Assembly (NCBI GenBank): GCA_026002935.1 | Contig: BPGH01000001.1 | Coordinates: 917,965 to 981,964, forward strand | DNA from: Acidimicrobiia bacterium | Lineage (GTDB): Bacteria; Actinomycetota; Acidimicrobiia; IMCC26256; PALSA-610 | DNA: 64,000 nucleotides | Direction of reading: 5' to 3' | Shown: piece after piece, positions 15,883 through 24,413 of the stretch | Position numbering within the stretch: the stretch's first letter is position 1 | How the letters are laid out: every line of letters starts with the position of its first letter | Notes under the pieces: model-generated | Told to the model about the DNA's origin: nothing | The model's input: only the letters and a program-made list of their open reading frames with translations | Databases searched by the model: none | Translations under genes and position numbers: made by a program

Positions 15883-15977
15883 CCGGGTCCCGATCCTCGG
15901 TGGCGTCGGCGACCCCGCCGGCGGACAGCAGGAACGTCCCGGGCGGCAGCGTCCGGGCGGAGACGAAAGGAGCAGGG

Positions 15978-16619
15978 ATGCCTCGCCGTTTCATCGCCCC
16001 CGTGGCGCTCGCCGCGAGCGTCGCCGCCGGCGGCGTCGCCGGAGCGCTCGTGGGGGTGCCCGCGGTGTCCGGGGCACAGGAGGACTCGACCGCCACGACC
16101 GACACGACCGTCGCCGAGACCGCCCCCGAGGGGCACCCCGGCCGCCGCGGCGCGTTGCTCGAGTCGGCGGCCGAGGCGCTCGGGATGGAGCCCGCCGACC
16201 TCGCCGAGGCGCTGCGCGGCGGCCGGACCGTCGCCGAGGTGGCCCAGGAGCAGGGCGTCGACGTGAACACGGTGATCGACGCGATCGTCGCCGACGTCGT
16301 CGAGGCGACCGGCCGGCCCGAGGACGAGGTGCGCGAGCACGTGACGCGCTTCGTCGAGGAGGGCCCGCGCGAGCGCGGCCGGTTCCGCCACTTCGCCGGC
16401 CAGGGCCTCCAGGCCGCGGCGGAGGCGATCGGGATCGAGCCGAGCGAGCTCGTCGCCGCCCTGCGCGAAGGCCGGACGATCGCCGAGGTCGCGCAGGAGC
16501 ACGGCGTCGCCGTGGACACGGTGGTCGACGCGATGGTCGCCGAGGCCCGCGAGCGCATCGAGCGGTTCGTGCAGGAGGGCCTGCCCGAGCGGCCCGGCGC
16601 GCCGGCGGAGGCGGACTGA
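15978..16619 (+). CDS. Secreted helical-repeat protein divergent from two-component system 1
   Basis: A 213-residue protein with a Sec signal (PRRF, hydrophobic core, VSGAQ) and two copies of a roughly 45-residue helical unit: AAEALGMEPADLAEALRGG-TVAEVAQEQGVDVNTVIDAIV and AAEAIGIEPSELVAALREG-TIAEVAQEHGVAVDTVVDAMV. Each reads as two short helices joined by a GMEP/GIEP turn. Such repeats occur in actinobacterial exported proteins of unknown role. A strong AAAGGAGC lies 7 nt before the ATG. The gene is divergent from the sensor pair and shares a regulatory region with it, so it may be a target. Confidence 0.75.
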   Translation: MPRRFIAPVALAASVAAGGVAGALVGVPAVSGAQEDSTATTDTTVAETAPEGHPGRRGALLESAAEALGMEPADLAEALRGGRTVAEVAQEQGVDVNTVIDAIVADVVEATGRPEDEVREHVTRFVEEGPRERGRFRHFAGQGLQAAAEAIGIEPSELVAALREGRTIAEVAQEHGVAVDTVVDAMVAEARERIERFVQEGLPERPGAPAEAD

Positions 16620-16628
16620 CCCGGGTCG

Positions 16629-18221
16629 TCACCCCGAGCGCCCCACACCGGCGGTGCGGGCGACCCGACCCTTCCCGGGGTCGCCCGCACCGCCGGCGCG
16701 CGTCCGGCGCCGGCGGGTCGTCCCCGGCGCGCCCGATCGCGGTCCGGATCGCCGGGGGTCCGCACGCTCCTCGGCGAGCCGGCCGATGCGCCGGGCCATG
16801 GGTCGGAAGATCATCCGGTGGAACGGCGCCAGCGCGTACCAGTAGGCGCGCCCGAGGAGGCCGCGCGGATGGAATCGCGCCCTCTGGTACAGCCGGGTCC
16901 GCTCCCCGGGCGGGTCGTGCTCGACCCGCCACTCGAGCCACGCCTCGCCGGGCAGCTTCATCTCCGCGCGCAGGCGCAGGAGCCGGTCGGGAACGAGGGT
17001 CTCGACGCGCCAGAAGTCGAGGGCGTCGCCGACCCGCAGGTCGTCGGGGTGCCGGCGGCCCCGCCGCATGCCGACGCCGCCGACGAGCCGGTCGGCGAGC
17101 CCCCGCAGCCGCCACAGCGGATCCGCGACCAGCCAGCCGCGCTCGCCACCCAGGCCGCTCACGACCCGGAACACCTCGGCCGGTGGAGCCGCGACCGTCA
17201 CCACCTGCTCGTCCTCGAGCACCGTCCCTCCCGCCCAGGCCGCGTCCGTGGGCATGGGGTCGGCGGGCGTCCAGTCGGCGTCGGTCCAGCGGGTCGCGAT
17301 CGCGAGGTCCTCCACGCGGCGCAGCGCGAGCTGCACCGCTCTGCGGTACGCCAACGGCTCGTGGGGCACGAGGTCCTCGACCGTGTGGTCGTGGACGATC
17401 ACCTCGTTGACCAGGCTGTCGACGAGCGTCCGCGCGAGGGGCACCGGCAGCGGCGTGACCAGGCCGATCCACAACGAGCTCAGACGCGGGGTCAGGAAGG
17501 GGACGGGCACGACGAGGCGTCGGCGCAACCCGGCCTCCTCGGCGAAGACCTGCATCATCTCCCGGTACGTGAGGACGTCGGTGCCGCCGATCTCGAGGAT
17601 GCGTCCCGCGGTCGCGGGCTCGTCGAGGACCGCGACGAGGTAGGTGAGCACGTCGCGGATCGCGATCGGTTGACAGCGCGTGTCGACCCACTTCGGGGTC
17701 ACCATCACGGGGAGGACCTCGACGAGGTTCCGCAGCATCTCGAAGCTCGCGCTGCCCGAGCCGATGATCGTCGCGGCCCGCAGCTCGGTCACCGGGACGG
17801 GCCCGCCGGCGAGGATCCTGCCGACCTCGTGACGGCTCCGCAGATGGGGCGACAGCGCCTCGGTGTCGGACCCGAGCCCTCCCAGGTAGACGATGCGCCC
17901 AGTGCCGGCGCCCGCGGCCGCGTCGCGCACGAGCTCGGCGGCCGCGCGGTCGCGCCGCTCCCAGTCGCCCGTACCGGACATCGAGTGGACCAGGTAGTAC
18001 GCGACGTCGACGCCCGAGAGCGCGCCCGTGAGCGAGGCGGCATCGAGCACGTCCCCCGGCACGACCTCGACCTGCGAGCGCCAGGGTTCGGACGCGAGCT
18101 TCTCGGGCGATCGCGCGAGGCACCGGACGCGCTCGCCATGCGCGACGAGCTCGTTCACGAGTCGCCTGCCGATGTAGCCCGTCGCCCCGGCGACGAGGAT
18201 CAGCGGTCGTGGATCACTCAC
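16629..18221 (-). CDS. NAD(P)-binding SDR / DUF2867 fusion protein
   Basis: A 530-residue protein. Residues 1-about 290 form an atypical SDR (GATGYIGRRLVNELVAHG, then YYLVHSM and IVYLGGLG). About residues 330-490 form a DUF2867/SRPBCC-like domain ending RFHPRGLLGRAYWYALAPFHRMIFRPM. Homologues are annotated as nucleoside-diphosphate-sugar epimerase-like, with no proven substrate. The GTG start overlaps the stop of the upstream lipoprotein gene (GTGA). The last 40 or so residues are Arg/Gly-rich and run through a perfect terminator hairpin, so the true stop may be earlier and hidden by a frameshift. Confidence 0.82.
   Translation of the reverse strand: MSDPRPLILVAGATGYIGRRLVNELVAHGERVRCLARSPEKLASEPWRSQVEVVPGDVLDAASLTGALSGVDVAYYLVHSMSGTGDWERRDRAAAELVRDAAAGAGTGRIVYLGGLGSDTEALSPHLRSRHEVGRILAGGPVPVTELRAATIIGSGSASFEMLRNLVEVLPVMVTPKWVDTRCQPIAIRDVLTYLVAVLDEPATAGRILEIGGTDVLTYREMMQVFAEEAGLRRRLVVPVPFLTPRLSSLWIGLVTPLPVPLARTLVDSLVNEVIVHDHTVEDLVPHEPLAYRRAVQLALRRVEDLAIATRWTDADWTPADPMPTDAAWAGGTVLEDEQVVTVAAPPAEVFRVVSGLGGERGWLVADPLWRLRGLADRLVGGVGMRRGRRHPDDLRVGDALDFWRVETLVPDRLLRLRAEMKLPGEAWLEWRVEHDPPGERTRLYQRARFHPRGLLGRAYWYALAPFHRMIFRPMARRIGRLAEERADPRRSGPRSGAPGTTRRRRTRAGGAGDPGKGRVARTAGVGRSG
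16648..16696. terminator. Perfect 18-bp hairpin between convergent genes
   Basis: Two exactly complementary 18-nt arms (16648-16665 and 16679-16696) enclose a 13-nt loop, just after the stop of the helical-repeat gene at 16619. It probably terminates transcription from both sides, although on paper it falls inside the 3' end of the SDR/DUF2867 gene. Confidence 0.75.
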
Positions 18222-20384
18222 CGCAGGTGTACGGCGCCGCGGTGCACCGCGGACGGTGCCCGCGACCTCAGCCGACGGTGCGCGCCCCACGCCTCGAAGT
18301 CGAGCGTGAGGGTCTCGCCGCCGGCGGCGATCTCGTAGCGGCGGCCCCCGAACGGCACCTCGACGAACGGGTTGCGCATGCGCGCCGGCGGGTGCAGGTC
18401 GATCTCGACGCCCTCGACGGTGAACGGGGCCGACCGGCCGAACGTCATGATCCCCTCGACCGGGGAGTCGAACTCGACCGCCTCGACCGAGGCGCGGACA
18501 CGGGCCGAGGCGAGCCGGCGGCGGAACTCGCCGAACGACCCGAACGCCGGCTCGCCGCCGACCTGCACCACCCACACGTTGTCGGGGCCGCCGTCGGCGA
18601 CGAGGTCGAAGGGCCGGGTCATCCCGTCGCGTGAACACCTTCGCCGGGTCGTGCTCGCGCCAGCGCACCGGCCGCATCGACCACAGCCCGACGTACCCGT
18701 CGCCCCGGCGGCCGAACGTCCAGTGCCCGTCGGTCACCACCTCGTCGAAGTGCTCCTGCGGGAAGTAGGCGTGCGTGTAGCCGAGGTACGAGAACCGGTC
18801 GAGCGGCGGTCCGGGCGGCTCGAACCCGGGTGCATAGACGTGGATCGCCGCGGTGCCGTGCTGCGCCGAGCGCGGCATCGACCCGGTGCCGGTCCAGTAG
18901 CCGTCGTCGTCGGGCCACTCGGTGCCCTCCTGCGGCTCGTTCCTCGGGTGCGTGGTGAACACGATCGGCGTGCTCGTCGAGCGTCGCCTGCCACGCGTGG
19001 TACTGCTCGCCGAACATGCCCGGCCGGTGGTCCTGTGCCGTGCTCAGCATCACGTGGCGGTCGCGGTACGTGCAGGTGAACACCTCCGAGAGCAGGCCGA
19101 GGTTGAGGACCGGTGCGAGCGACTGCGCGAACGCCCGCGCGACGTCCGGGTCGCCCCCCACGGCGTCGCGCAACGGCCGGAACGGGCTGAAGAACTTGCT
19201 CTCCCACAGCCCGTGGCGGTCGAGGGTCTCGATCGTGAGCGGTACGAGCTGCCACGCGATGTGCGCGCCCCGCTCCCACCAGAACGGCACGTTGGCGGGG
19301 TCGTCGAACGCGATGCCGTAGGGCGGGACCGGGTCGTCGGTGACGGGCGCCTGCGGGTCGAGGGGCACGTTCATGTGCTCGCAGTCCTTCATCGGCTCGT
19401 CGGAGCGGGCGATCGCGGCGATCACGGGTGGGACCCGGTACCGGCGGGCGCGCGCGAGGAGCACCGCGCCGGGGTCGGTGCGCGACTGGTACGGCTCGTC
19501 GGTGTCGTCGAACGCCAGCTTCGCGAGGCCGAAGGTGTCCTGGTCGAGCGCCGTGCTCTTGTCCTTCATGTACGAGCGGCCGTGCGTCGCGCCGAAGTTG
19601 CCGCGGTGGAGGTGCAGCGCGACGTCGAGGAGCACGAGGTCGAGCACCATCGCGGCGCGGTTCGCGAGGTCCTCGTCGGGGGCGAACTCGACGAGCGTGA
19701 GCAGCGGGGTGACGTCCTTCTGGTAGTAGACGTCCGAGTGCCACTCGCTGAAGCCGAACCGCACCTTTTCCTCGAGCCATTCGCGGATCAGCCGTTCCGC
19801 GTGCTCGGCGTGCTCGGCCCCGGTGCGGCCGTCGTTGGTGAACGTCTCGCCGGGGAACGCGTGGCCCGCGAGGTACTCGTCGACGTGGAAGATGATGCGG
19901 TGGTTCTCCGACCAGTACCACTTGTCGTCGACGACACCCTCGGGGGTCGGCTCCGTGTACCAGTACTTGAACGCGAGGAGGCGGCGCTCGATCGCGTCGC
20001 GCGTCGCCTCCGGCAGCAGGTCGCGGTAGCCGTACCAGAGGTTGAGCAGGTACAGGACGTCGAAGTCGGTCGTGTCGTCGAACCCGTCGATCGCCGCGAA
20101 GGTCGGCGCGAACGCCTCGGGGGTGACCGGGACGCGTCGAACGCGAAGGCGCCGTCGCGCGCGGCCCGCTCGGCGTGCGCGATCACGCTCAAGGCGTTGC
20201 CGGGGGCGAGCTCCCCGGTCGCGAACGCGAGGAACTCGTCCTGGCGCGCGGTGAAGGCGTCGGTCGTCACCTCGTCCCCTCCCGGGCGGGTCGCGGCACC
20301 CCCGTCCCCGCCGCCGTCGCACGCACCGAGCATCGCGGTGCCGGTCGCGACCACGACGGCGGTCACGAGCGCGCGGGCGCGCAC
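18218..20384 (-). pseudogene. Large secreted lipoprotein, broken by three frameshifts
   Basis: One gene is spread over three reading frames. It starts at GTG 20384 with a lipoprotein signal (VVVATGTAMLGAC, lipobox Cys), then runs with frame changes near 20135, 18962 and 18630 to a stop at 18218. The joined product would be about 720 residues. It is rich in aromatic residues and has an alpha/alpha-barrel look (YLLNLWYGYRDLLPE, WYWSENHRIIFH, FWWERGAHIAWQLVP), with a beta-rich C-terminus. I do not recognise the family; the barrel plus C-terminal beta domain suggests a carbohydrate-active or lyase-like protein. The final frame overlaps the SDR/DUF2867 start. Codon use on both sides of each break is normal, so recent mutation or sequencing error is likely. 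Confidence 0.75.
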
Positions 20385-20390
20385 GACCCG

Positions 20391-20396
20391 TACTAT
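20391..20396 (+). promoter_or_regulatory. Candidate -10 TACTAT for the Rieske gene
   Basis: TACTAT lies 65 nt before the Rieske ATG, in the 77-bp gap between divergent genes. No good -35 is visible at 17 bp. Confidence 0.35.
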
Positions 20397-20461
20397 CCCG
20401 CACGCGCCGCCGGCCCCGCACGGCGGGCGCGCGTCGCCGGCCGACGGAGGTGACCCCGACG

Positions 20462-21718
20462 ATGACGACGACCGAGCTGCCCCACCGGCTGCCGACCGAC
20501 CGGTACTGGTCGCCGGAGTGGGCCGAGCGGGAGCGGCGGGCGCTGTGGCCGAGGGTCTGGCAGCTCGCCTGCACCGTCGACCACGTGCCCGAGCCGGGCG
20601 ACGTGTACGAGTACCGCTGCGGCGACCTGTCGGTGCTGGTCGTGCGCACCGGCGACGGGCGGCTGCGGGCGTTCCAGAACGCGTGCCGCCACCGCGGATC
20701 CGCGATCTGCGAGGGGCAGGCCGCCGGGCTCACCGAGCTGCGCTGCCCCTACCACCGTTGGTCGTGGACGCTCGACGGCGAACTGCGCGAGGTGCCGTCG
20801 CGCCGCGAGTTCGGCGCGGTCCGCAACGACGACCTGCCGCTGCTCGCCGTCGCCGTCGACACGTGGGGCCCGTTCGTGTTCGTCAACGTCGACGCCGCCG
20901 CCGAACCGCTCGCCGACTACCTCGAGGGCGTGCCCGCCGACGTCGAGTGGGCGGGCCTCGACCGCTACGTGTGCCGGTACGGCATCAGCGTGCCGCTGCC
21001 GTGCAACTGGAAGACCGCGATCGAGGCGTTCGGCGAGACCTACCACGTGCAGGGCATCCACCCGGAGATGCTCGCCATGTGCGACGACGTGCACTCGCCG
21101 AACGCACTCTTCGGCAAGCACGGCCGCCTGCTGCAGCCCTACGGGGTGCCGTCGCCGCGGCTCGGCCGCGACGTCGGGCCGCAGCGGGTCTGGGAGGGCT
21201 TCGTCGAGGTGATGGGGGTGCGCGTCGGCCGGGACCAGTCGGTGCACCCCGGCCCGCACCCGCCCATCCCCGACGGCGAGACGCTGCGCGACGTGCTCGA
21301 CCGGATGGTGCGCGAGCAGCTCGCGGCGCGCGGGGTCGACGCGGGCCGCTTCAGCCAGGAGCAGGTGCTCGACCTGTTCCAGTACAACCTGTTCCCGAAC
21401 GCGACCGTCGTGCTGCTGGTGGACCTGATCCAGGTGATGCGGGCCCGGCCGGGCGCGACGCCCGACGAGTGCTGGCTCGACGGGTTCTTCCTCGAACGCG
21501 TCGCCGACGAGGGGCCGCGCGGCGCGACCCGCGTGGTCGACGTGGTGGTCCCGCCGGGCGAGGCCGACTTCGGGCTCGTGCTCAACCAGGACGTCGAGAA
21601 CCTGCAGCGCGTCCAGCGGGGGCTCCACCAGCCCGGCCTGCGCGAGATCGTGCTGTCGGCCGAGGAGATCCGCATCGTCAACCAGCACCGCTGGCTGGAG
21701 CGCTACGTCGGGGCCTGA
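20462..21718 (+). CDS. Rieske non-heme iron aromatic-ring-hydroxylating oxygenase, alpha subunit
   Basis: A 418-residue oxygenase component. The Rieske [2Fe-2S] ligands are C-R-H in NACRHRGSAICEG and C-P-Y-H in LRCPYHRW. The catalytic iron site is E-T-Y-H-V-Q-G-I-H near residue 195, with a late Asp in LNQDVENLQ as third ligand. Such enzymes activate O2 to hydroxylate or demethylate aromatic or quaternary-ammonium substrates using electrons from a reductase; no reductase or beta subunit is adjacent. GGAGGTGA lies 8 nt before the ATG. Confidence 0.92.
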   Translation: MTTTELPHRLPTDRYWSPEWAERERRALWPRVWQLACTVDHVPEPGDVYEYRCGDLSVLVVRTGDGRLRAFQNACRHRGSAICEGQAAGLTELRCPYHRWSWTLDGELREVPSRREFGAVRNDDLPLLAVAVDTWGPFVFVNVDAAAEPLADYLEGVPADVEWAGLDRYVCRYGISVPLPCNWKTAIEAFGETYHVQGIHPEMLAMCDDVHSPNALFGKHGRLLQPYGVPSPRLGRDVGPQRVWEGFVEVMGVRVGRDQSVHPGPHPPIPDGETLRDVLDRMVREQLAARGVDAGRFSQEQVLDLFQYNLFPNATVVLLVDLIQVMRARPGATPDECWLDGFFLERVADEGPRGATRVVDVVVPPGEADFGLVLNQDVENLQRVQRGLHQPGLREIVLSAEEIRIVNQHRWLERYVGA

Positions 21719-21739
21719 ACCGGCCGGGCCGCCCGCGCC

Positions 21740-22368
21740 CGTGTGCAGACGTGTCGCCGCCCCCGGCGGTCGGCGCGCCCAGCGCCACGAGCACGAGACC
21801 CGCGGCCCGGCGTGGCGCACCTTCGGCACCGCGTGCTCCCAGTCGAGCTGGGCGCGCCCGCCCATGACCAGCAGGTCGCCCGACCCGGGGGCGAGGTCGC
21901 GGGAGCGGCCCCCGCCCCTCGGGCGCACGAGGAACGGCCGGCGCGCCCCGAGCGTGAGGATCGCGACGCGCGTGTCGCCCAGGGCGCGCAGCTCCCGGTC
22001 GGCGTGCCACGCGACGCTGTCGCCGCCGTCGCGGTAGTAGTTCAACCCGACGCTCCCGAACCGCACGCCGTAGCGCGCGCCGAGCGCGTCGCACACCTCG
22101 GCGAGGACGGGGTGCGGGGAGCGCCTCGCCCGCGCCGGTACCACCGGGACAGGCGCGGGTCGTCGACCATCCGCTCGTACATGCGGCGCCTCCCGCGCCG
22201 CCAGTCGACCTGCGCGACGAGCGTGTCGAGCAGCTCGTCGGCGCCGTGCAGCCACTCGCGCGCCACGTCGACCCAGCTCCCGGCGTCGAGGTGCACGCGC
22301 TCGAAGCGCACCGCCGGGTCGAGGGCCGGCGGCCCGCCGCCGAACAGCGTCCGCTGGTGGGGCGCCAC
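21740..22368 (-). pseudogene. AlkB-like 2OG-Fe(II) dioxygenase, frameshifted
   Basis: The N-terminal frame (from 22368) encodes RTLFGGGPPALD-AVRFERVHLDAGSWVDVAREWLHG and LVAQVDWRRGRRRMYERMVDDPRLSRWY. Near 22130 the reading shifts to a second frame carrying HPVLAEVCDALGARYG, then FGSVGLNYYRDGGDSVAWHADRE with the iron-binding H-x-D, and DWEHAVPKVRHAGPRVS with the second His and the 2OG-binding Arg. All catalytic residues are present across the frames. The family reverses alkylation of nucleobases. No stop is found where the family normally ends, so a second indel near the 3' end is likely and the end coordinate is approximate. Confidence 0.75.
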
Positions 22369-22435
22369 CCCGCCGATGGTACCGAACGCGCGTTCGCCCG
22401 GGTCGGGGCGCGGCGGGGCCGCCCGGCGGGCGGCG

Positions 22436-24343
22436 TCAGCCGGGGGCGGGCCGCAGGGCGGTCGCCTCCCGGGCGATCGCCGCCCAGCCGGCGGCGTGCG
22501 CCTCGGCCGCGACGTCCGCGAGCAGGGCGTCGGCCGCGTCGGGCTCGCCCCGCAGGTGCGCCAGGCGCGCCCGCGCCAGGTCGGTGCGCGCGACGAGCAG
22601 CGGCGCGTCGAGCAGTGCGTGCGCGGCGCGTGCGGCGTCGAGGTGCTCCACCGCGGCGTCGAGCCGGCCGGCCGTGACCGCGAGGTTGCCGAGCGCCTGT
22701 TCCATCGACCCGAGGAACACGACGATCCTCGGGACCACCGCGAAGTGGTCGCGTGCCGCGAGGGCCTGCCGGTACAGCACCTCCGACTCCCGCCCGCCGC
22801 CGAGCCCCGCGTACAGGTCGGCGAGCATCGTCACCGCCGCGGTCCAGGTCGCCCCGCGCGGCAGCGCCGTGAAGTCGCCGGCCGCGAGCGGCGCGAGCTG
22901 CTCGCGCGCCTCGTCGGGCAGCCCGTTGTGCAGGCGGACCCACGCCGCGGCGACCGCGAGGCCGGGCTGCATGCGGTGGCGCACCGCGAGCGCGTCGAGG
23001 AGCTCGTGCACGCCGGCGAGCCGGTCGCGCTCGCGCGCGATGAAGAGGGACTGGAGGGCACCGCTGACCCCGACCGTCCGCGCGCCCAGGCGCGCCCCGA
23101 GCCCGGCCGCCTCCGCGGCGTGCCGTTCGGCCGCGTCCAGGTCGCCGGCCATCAACGAGCGCATCGCGCGGTAGTGCGCGGCGTACCAGCGGCTGCGCGC
23201 GTGGGACGACGCGAGCGGACCGGTCTCGAGCGCGGTCGCGGCCCGGTCCGCCTCGGCGACGCGCCCGGCCTCGAGCAGGTCGCCGATCCGCCACACCTGT
23301 GACTGCAGCGTCGGCGCGATCCCCGACTCGTCGAGCCGCGCGTCGAGTGCGAGGCGTTCGGCGAGCCCGTCGAACCCCGACAGCGACTGGTGGCGGGTCG
23401 CGAGCGCGACCGCGACGGCGTGCGGGTCACCCGACCGCTCCGCGAGGTCGAGCGCCTCCGTGCCGAGGTCGCGCGCGCGGTCGCCGTCGCCGGCGTCGAA
23501 GTGCAGGCCCGCGAGGCGGGCGGTGACGAGCGCGCGCCGAGCGAGCTCGTGGTCGGGCAGCGCCGACAGCACGTCCTCGAGCAGCGCGACCAGCGTCGGG
23601 TCGGTCACGAGTAGCCGGAACCCGATCGACTCCTCCTGGCCGCCCCCGAGCCCGAGCGCCGCGTCGGCCATCACCGACGGCTCGCCGGCCTCGCGGGCGC
23701 GCTCGACCGCGAGCCGCAACACGTCCTCGGCCTCGTCGGGGTGGCCGGCGCGCAGCGTCGCGAGCCCGAGGTCGCGCAGCAGCGTCGCCTCGCCCCGCGC
23801 GTCGAGGCAGCAGGCGCCGCCGGTCCGCGCGGCGTCCAGCGCCCGGCGGAAGTGATCGACCGCCTGCTCCCACGCGCCCCGCTCACCCGCCTCGCAGCCG
23901 GCCCGCTGCGCGTACGCCGCGGCGCGGCCCGGTTCGGTCAGCGGCACGGAGCTGCAGCAGTGGTGCGCGATCGCGGCGAGCGGCGGGTGCGACGGGTGGA
24001 GCCGTTCGAGCGCCTCCGCGGCCGCCCGGTGCAGCCGGGCACGGCGGGTGGGCCCGAGCCCCTCGTAGAGCGTCGCCTCGACGAGCGCGTGGACGAACGT
24101 GTACCGGCCGTCGGCCTCGGCGCGCACGAGCTCGCAGGCCTCGCCGTCGGCGAGCGCCGCGTCGACCGCATCCGGCGGGAGGCGGGTGACGGCGACGAGC
24201 ACCGCGGGCTCGAAGGTCCGCCCCAGCACCGCGGCGGCCGACAGGATGCGGCGGGTGTCGTCGGCCACGAGCCCGCACCGGCGGCCGATCGCGGCCCGGA
24301 CGTCGGCCGGCAGGTCCGGGTCGGGCGCGGACGGCTCGGGCAC
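22436..24343 (-). CDS. Regulator half-protein: winged-helix/TPR region without BTAD or NTPase
   Basis: A 635-residue, all-helical TPR-like protein. Its first 60 residues (VRAAIGRRCGLVADDTRRILSAAAVLG, then HALVEATLYEGLGPTRRARLHRAAAEALE) align with the region just after the NTPase domain of the divergent neighbour (VRDVVRTRLARLSDDALRVLTAGAVAG). It therefore lacks the DNA-binding, BTAD and P-loop parts of that family. GTG 24343 is chosen because the hexamer TACCGT ends exactly 6 nt upstream, and a SARP-type repeat lies 8 bp upstream of that. This argues for a genuine short gene rather than a truncated relic. Possible role: partner or antagonist of the full-length regulator. Confidence 0.75.
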   Translation of the reverse strand: MPEPSAPDPDLPADVRAAIGRRCGLVADDTRRILSAAAVLGRTFEPAVLVAVTRLPPDAVDAALADGEACELVRAEADGRYTFVHALVEATLYEGLGPTRRARLHRAAAEALERLHPSHPPLAAIAHHCCSSVPLTEPGRAAAYAQRAGCEAGERGAWEQAVDHFRRALDAARTGGACCLDARGEATLLRDLGLATLRAGHPDEAEDVLRLAVERAREAGEPSVMADAALGLGGGQEESIGFRLLVTDPTLVALLEDVLSALPDHELARRALVTARLAGLHFDAGDGDRARDLGTEALDLAERSGDPHAVAVALATRHQSLSGFDGLAERLALDARLDESGIAPTLQSQVWRIGDLLEAGRVAEADRAATALETGPLASSHARSRWYAAHYRAMRSLMAGDLDAAERHAAEAAGLGARLGARTVGVSGALQSLFIARERDRLAGVHELLDALAVRHRMQPGLAVAAAWVRLHNGLPDEAREQLAPLAAGDFTALPRGATWTAAVTMLADLYAGLGGGRESEVLYRQALAARDHFAVVPRIVVFLGSMEQALGNLAVTAGRLDAAVEHLDAARAAHALLDAPLLVARTDLARARLAHLRGEPDAADALLADVAAEAHAAGWAAIAREATALRPAPG

Positions 24344-24349
24344 GCCCGG

Positions 24350-24355
24350 ACGGTA
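24350..24355 (-). promoter_or_regulatory. -10 element TACCGT of a leaderless promoter
   Basis: On the minus strand TACCGT is followed by 6 nt and GTG 24343, and preceded at 8 bp by an 11-bp-period direct repeat. Confidence 0.6.
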
Positions 24356-24363
24356 CGCCCCCC

Positions 24364-24382
24364 GCCTTGGGAGTCGCTTGGG
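24364..24382 (-). promoter_or_regulatory. SARP-type operator (11-bp-period direct repeat), site 1
   Basis: Minus strand: CCCAAGCG-ACT-CCCAAGGC, two octamers with an 11-bp period, ending exactly 8 bp before the -10 TACCGT. This is the geometry established for SARP/BTAD activators, whose repeats lie 8 bp upstream of the -10. The divergent BTAD gene starts 32 bp away, so autoregulation is also possible. Confidence 0.6.
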
Positions 24383-24401
24383 GGCCGGGGCCGCCCCCTG
24401 C

Positions 24402-24407
24402 GAGAAT
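24402..24407 (+). promoter_or_regulatory. -10 element GAGAAT, predicts a CTG leaderless start
   Basis: GAGAAT is followed by 6 nt and an in-frame CTG at 24414; no ATG, GTG or TTG in frame sits at this distance. Confidence 0.35.
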
Positions 24408-24413
24408 GCCGGC

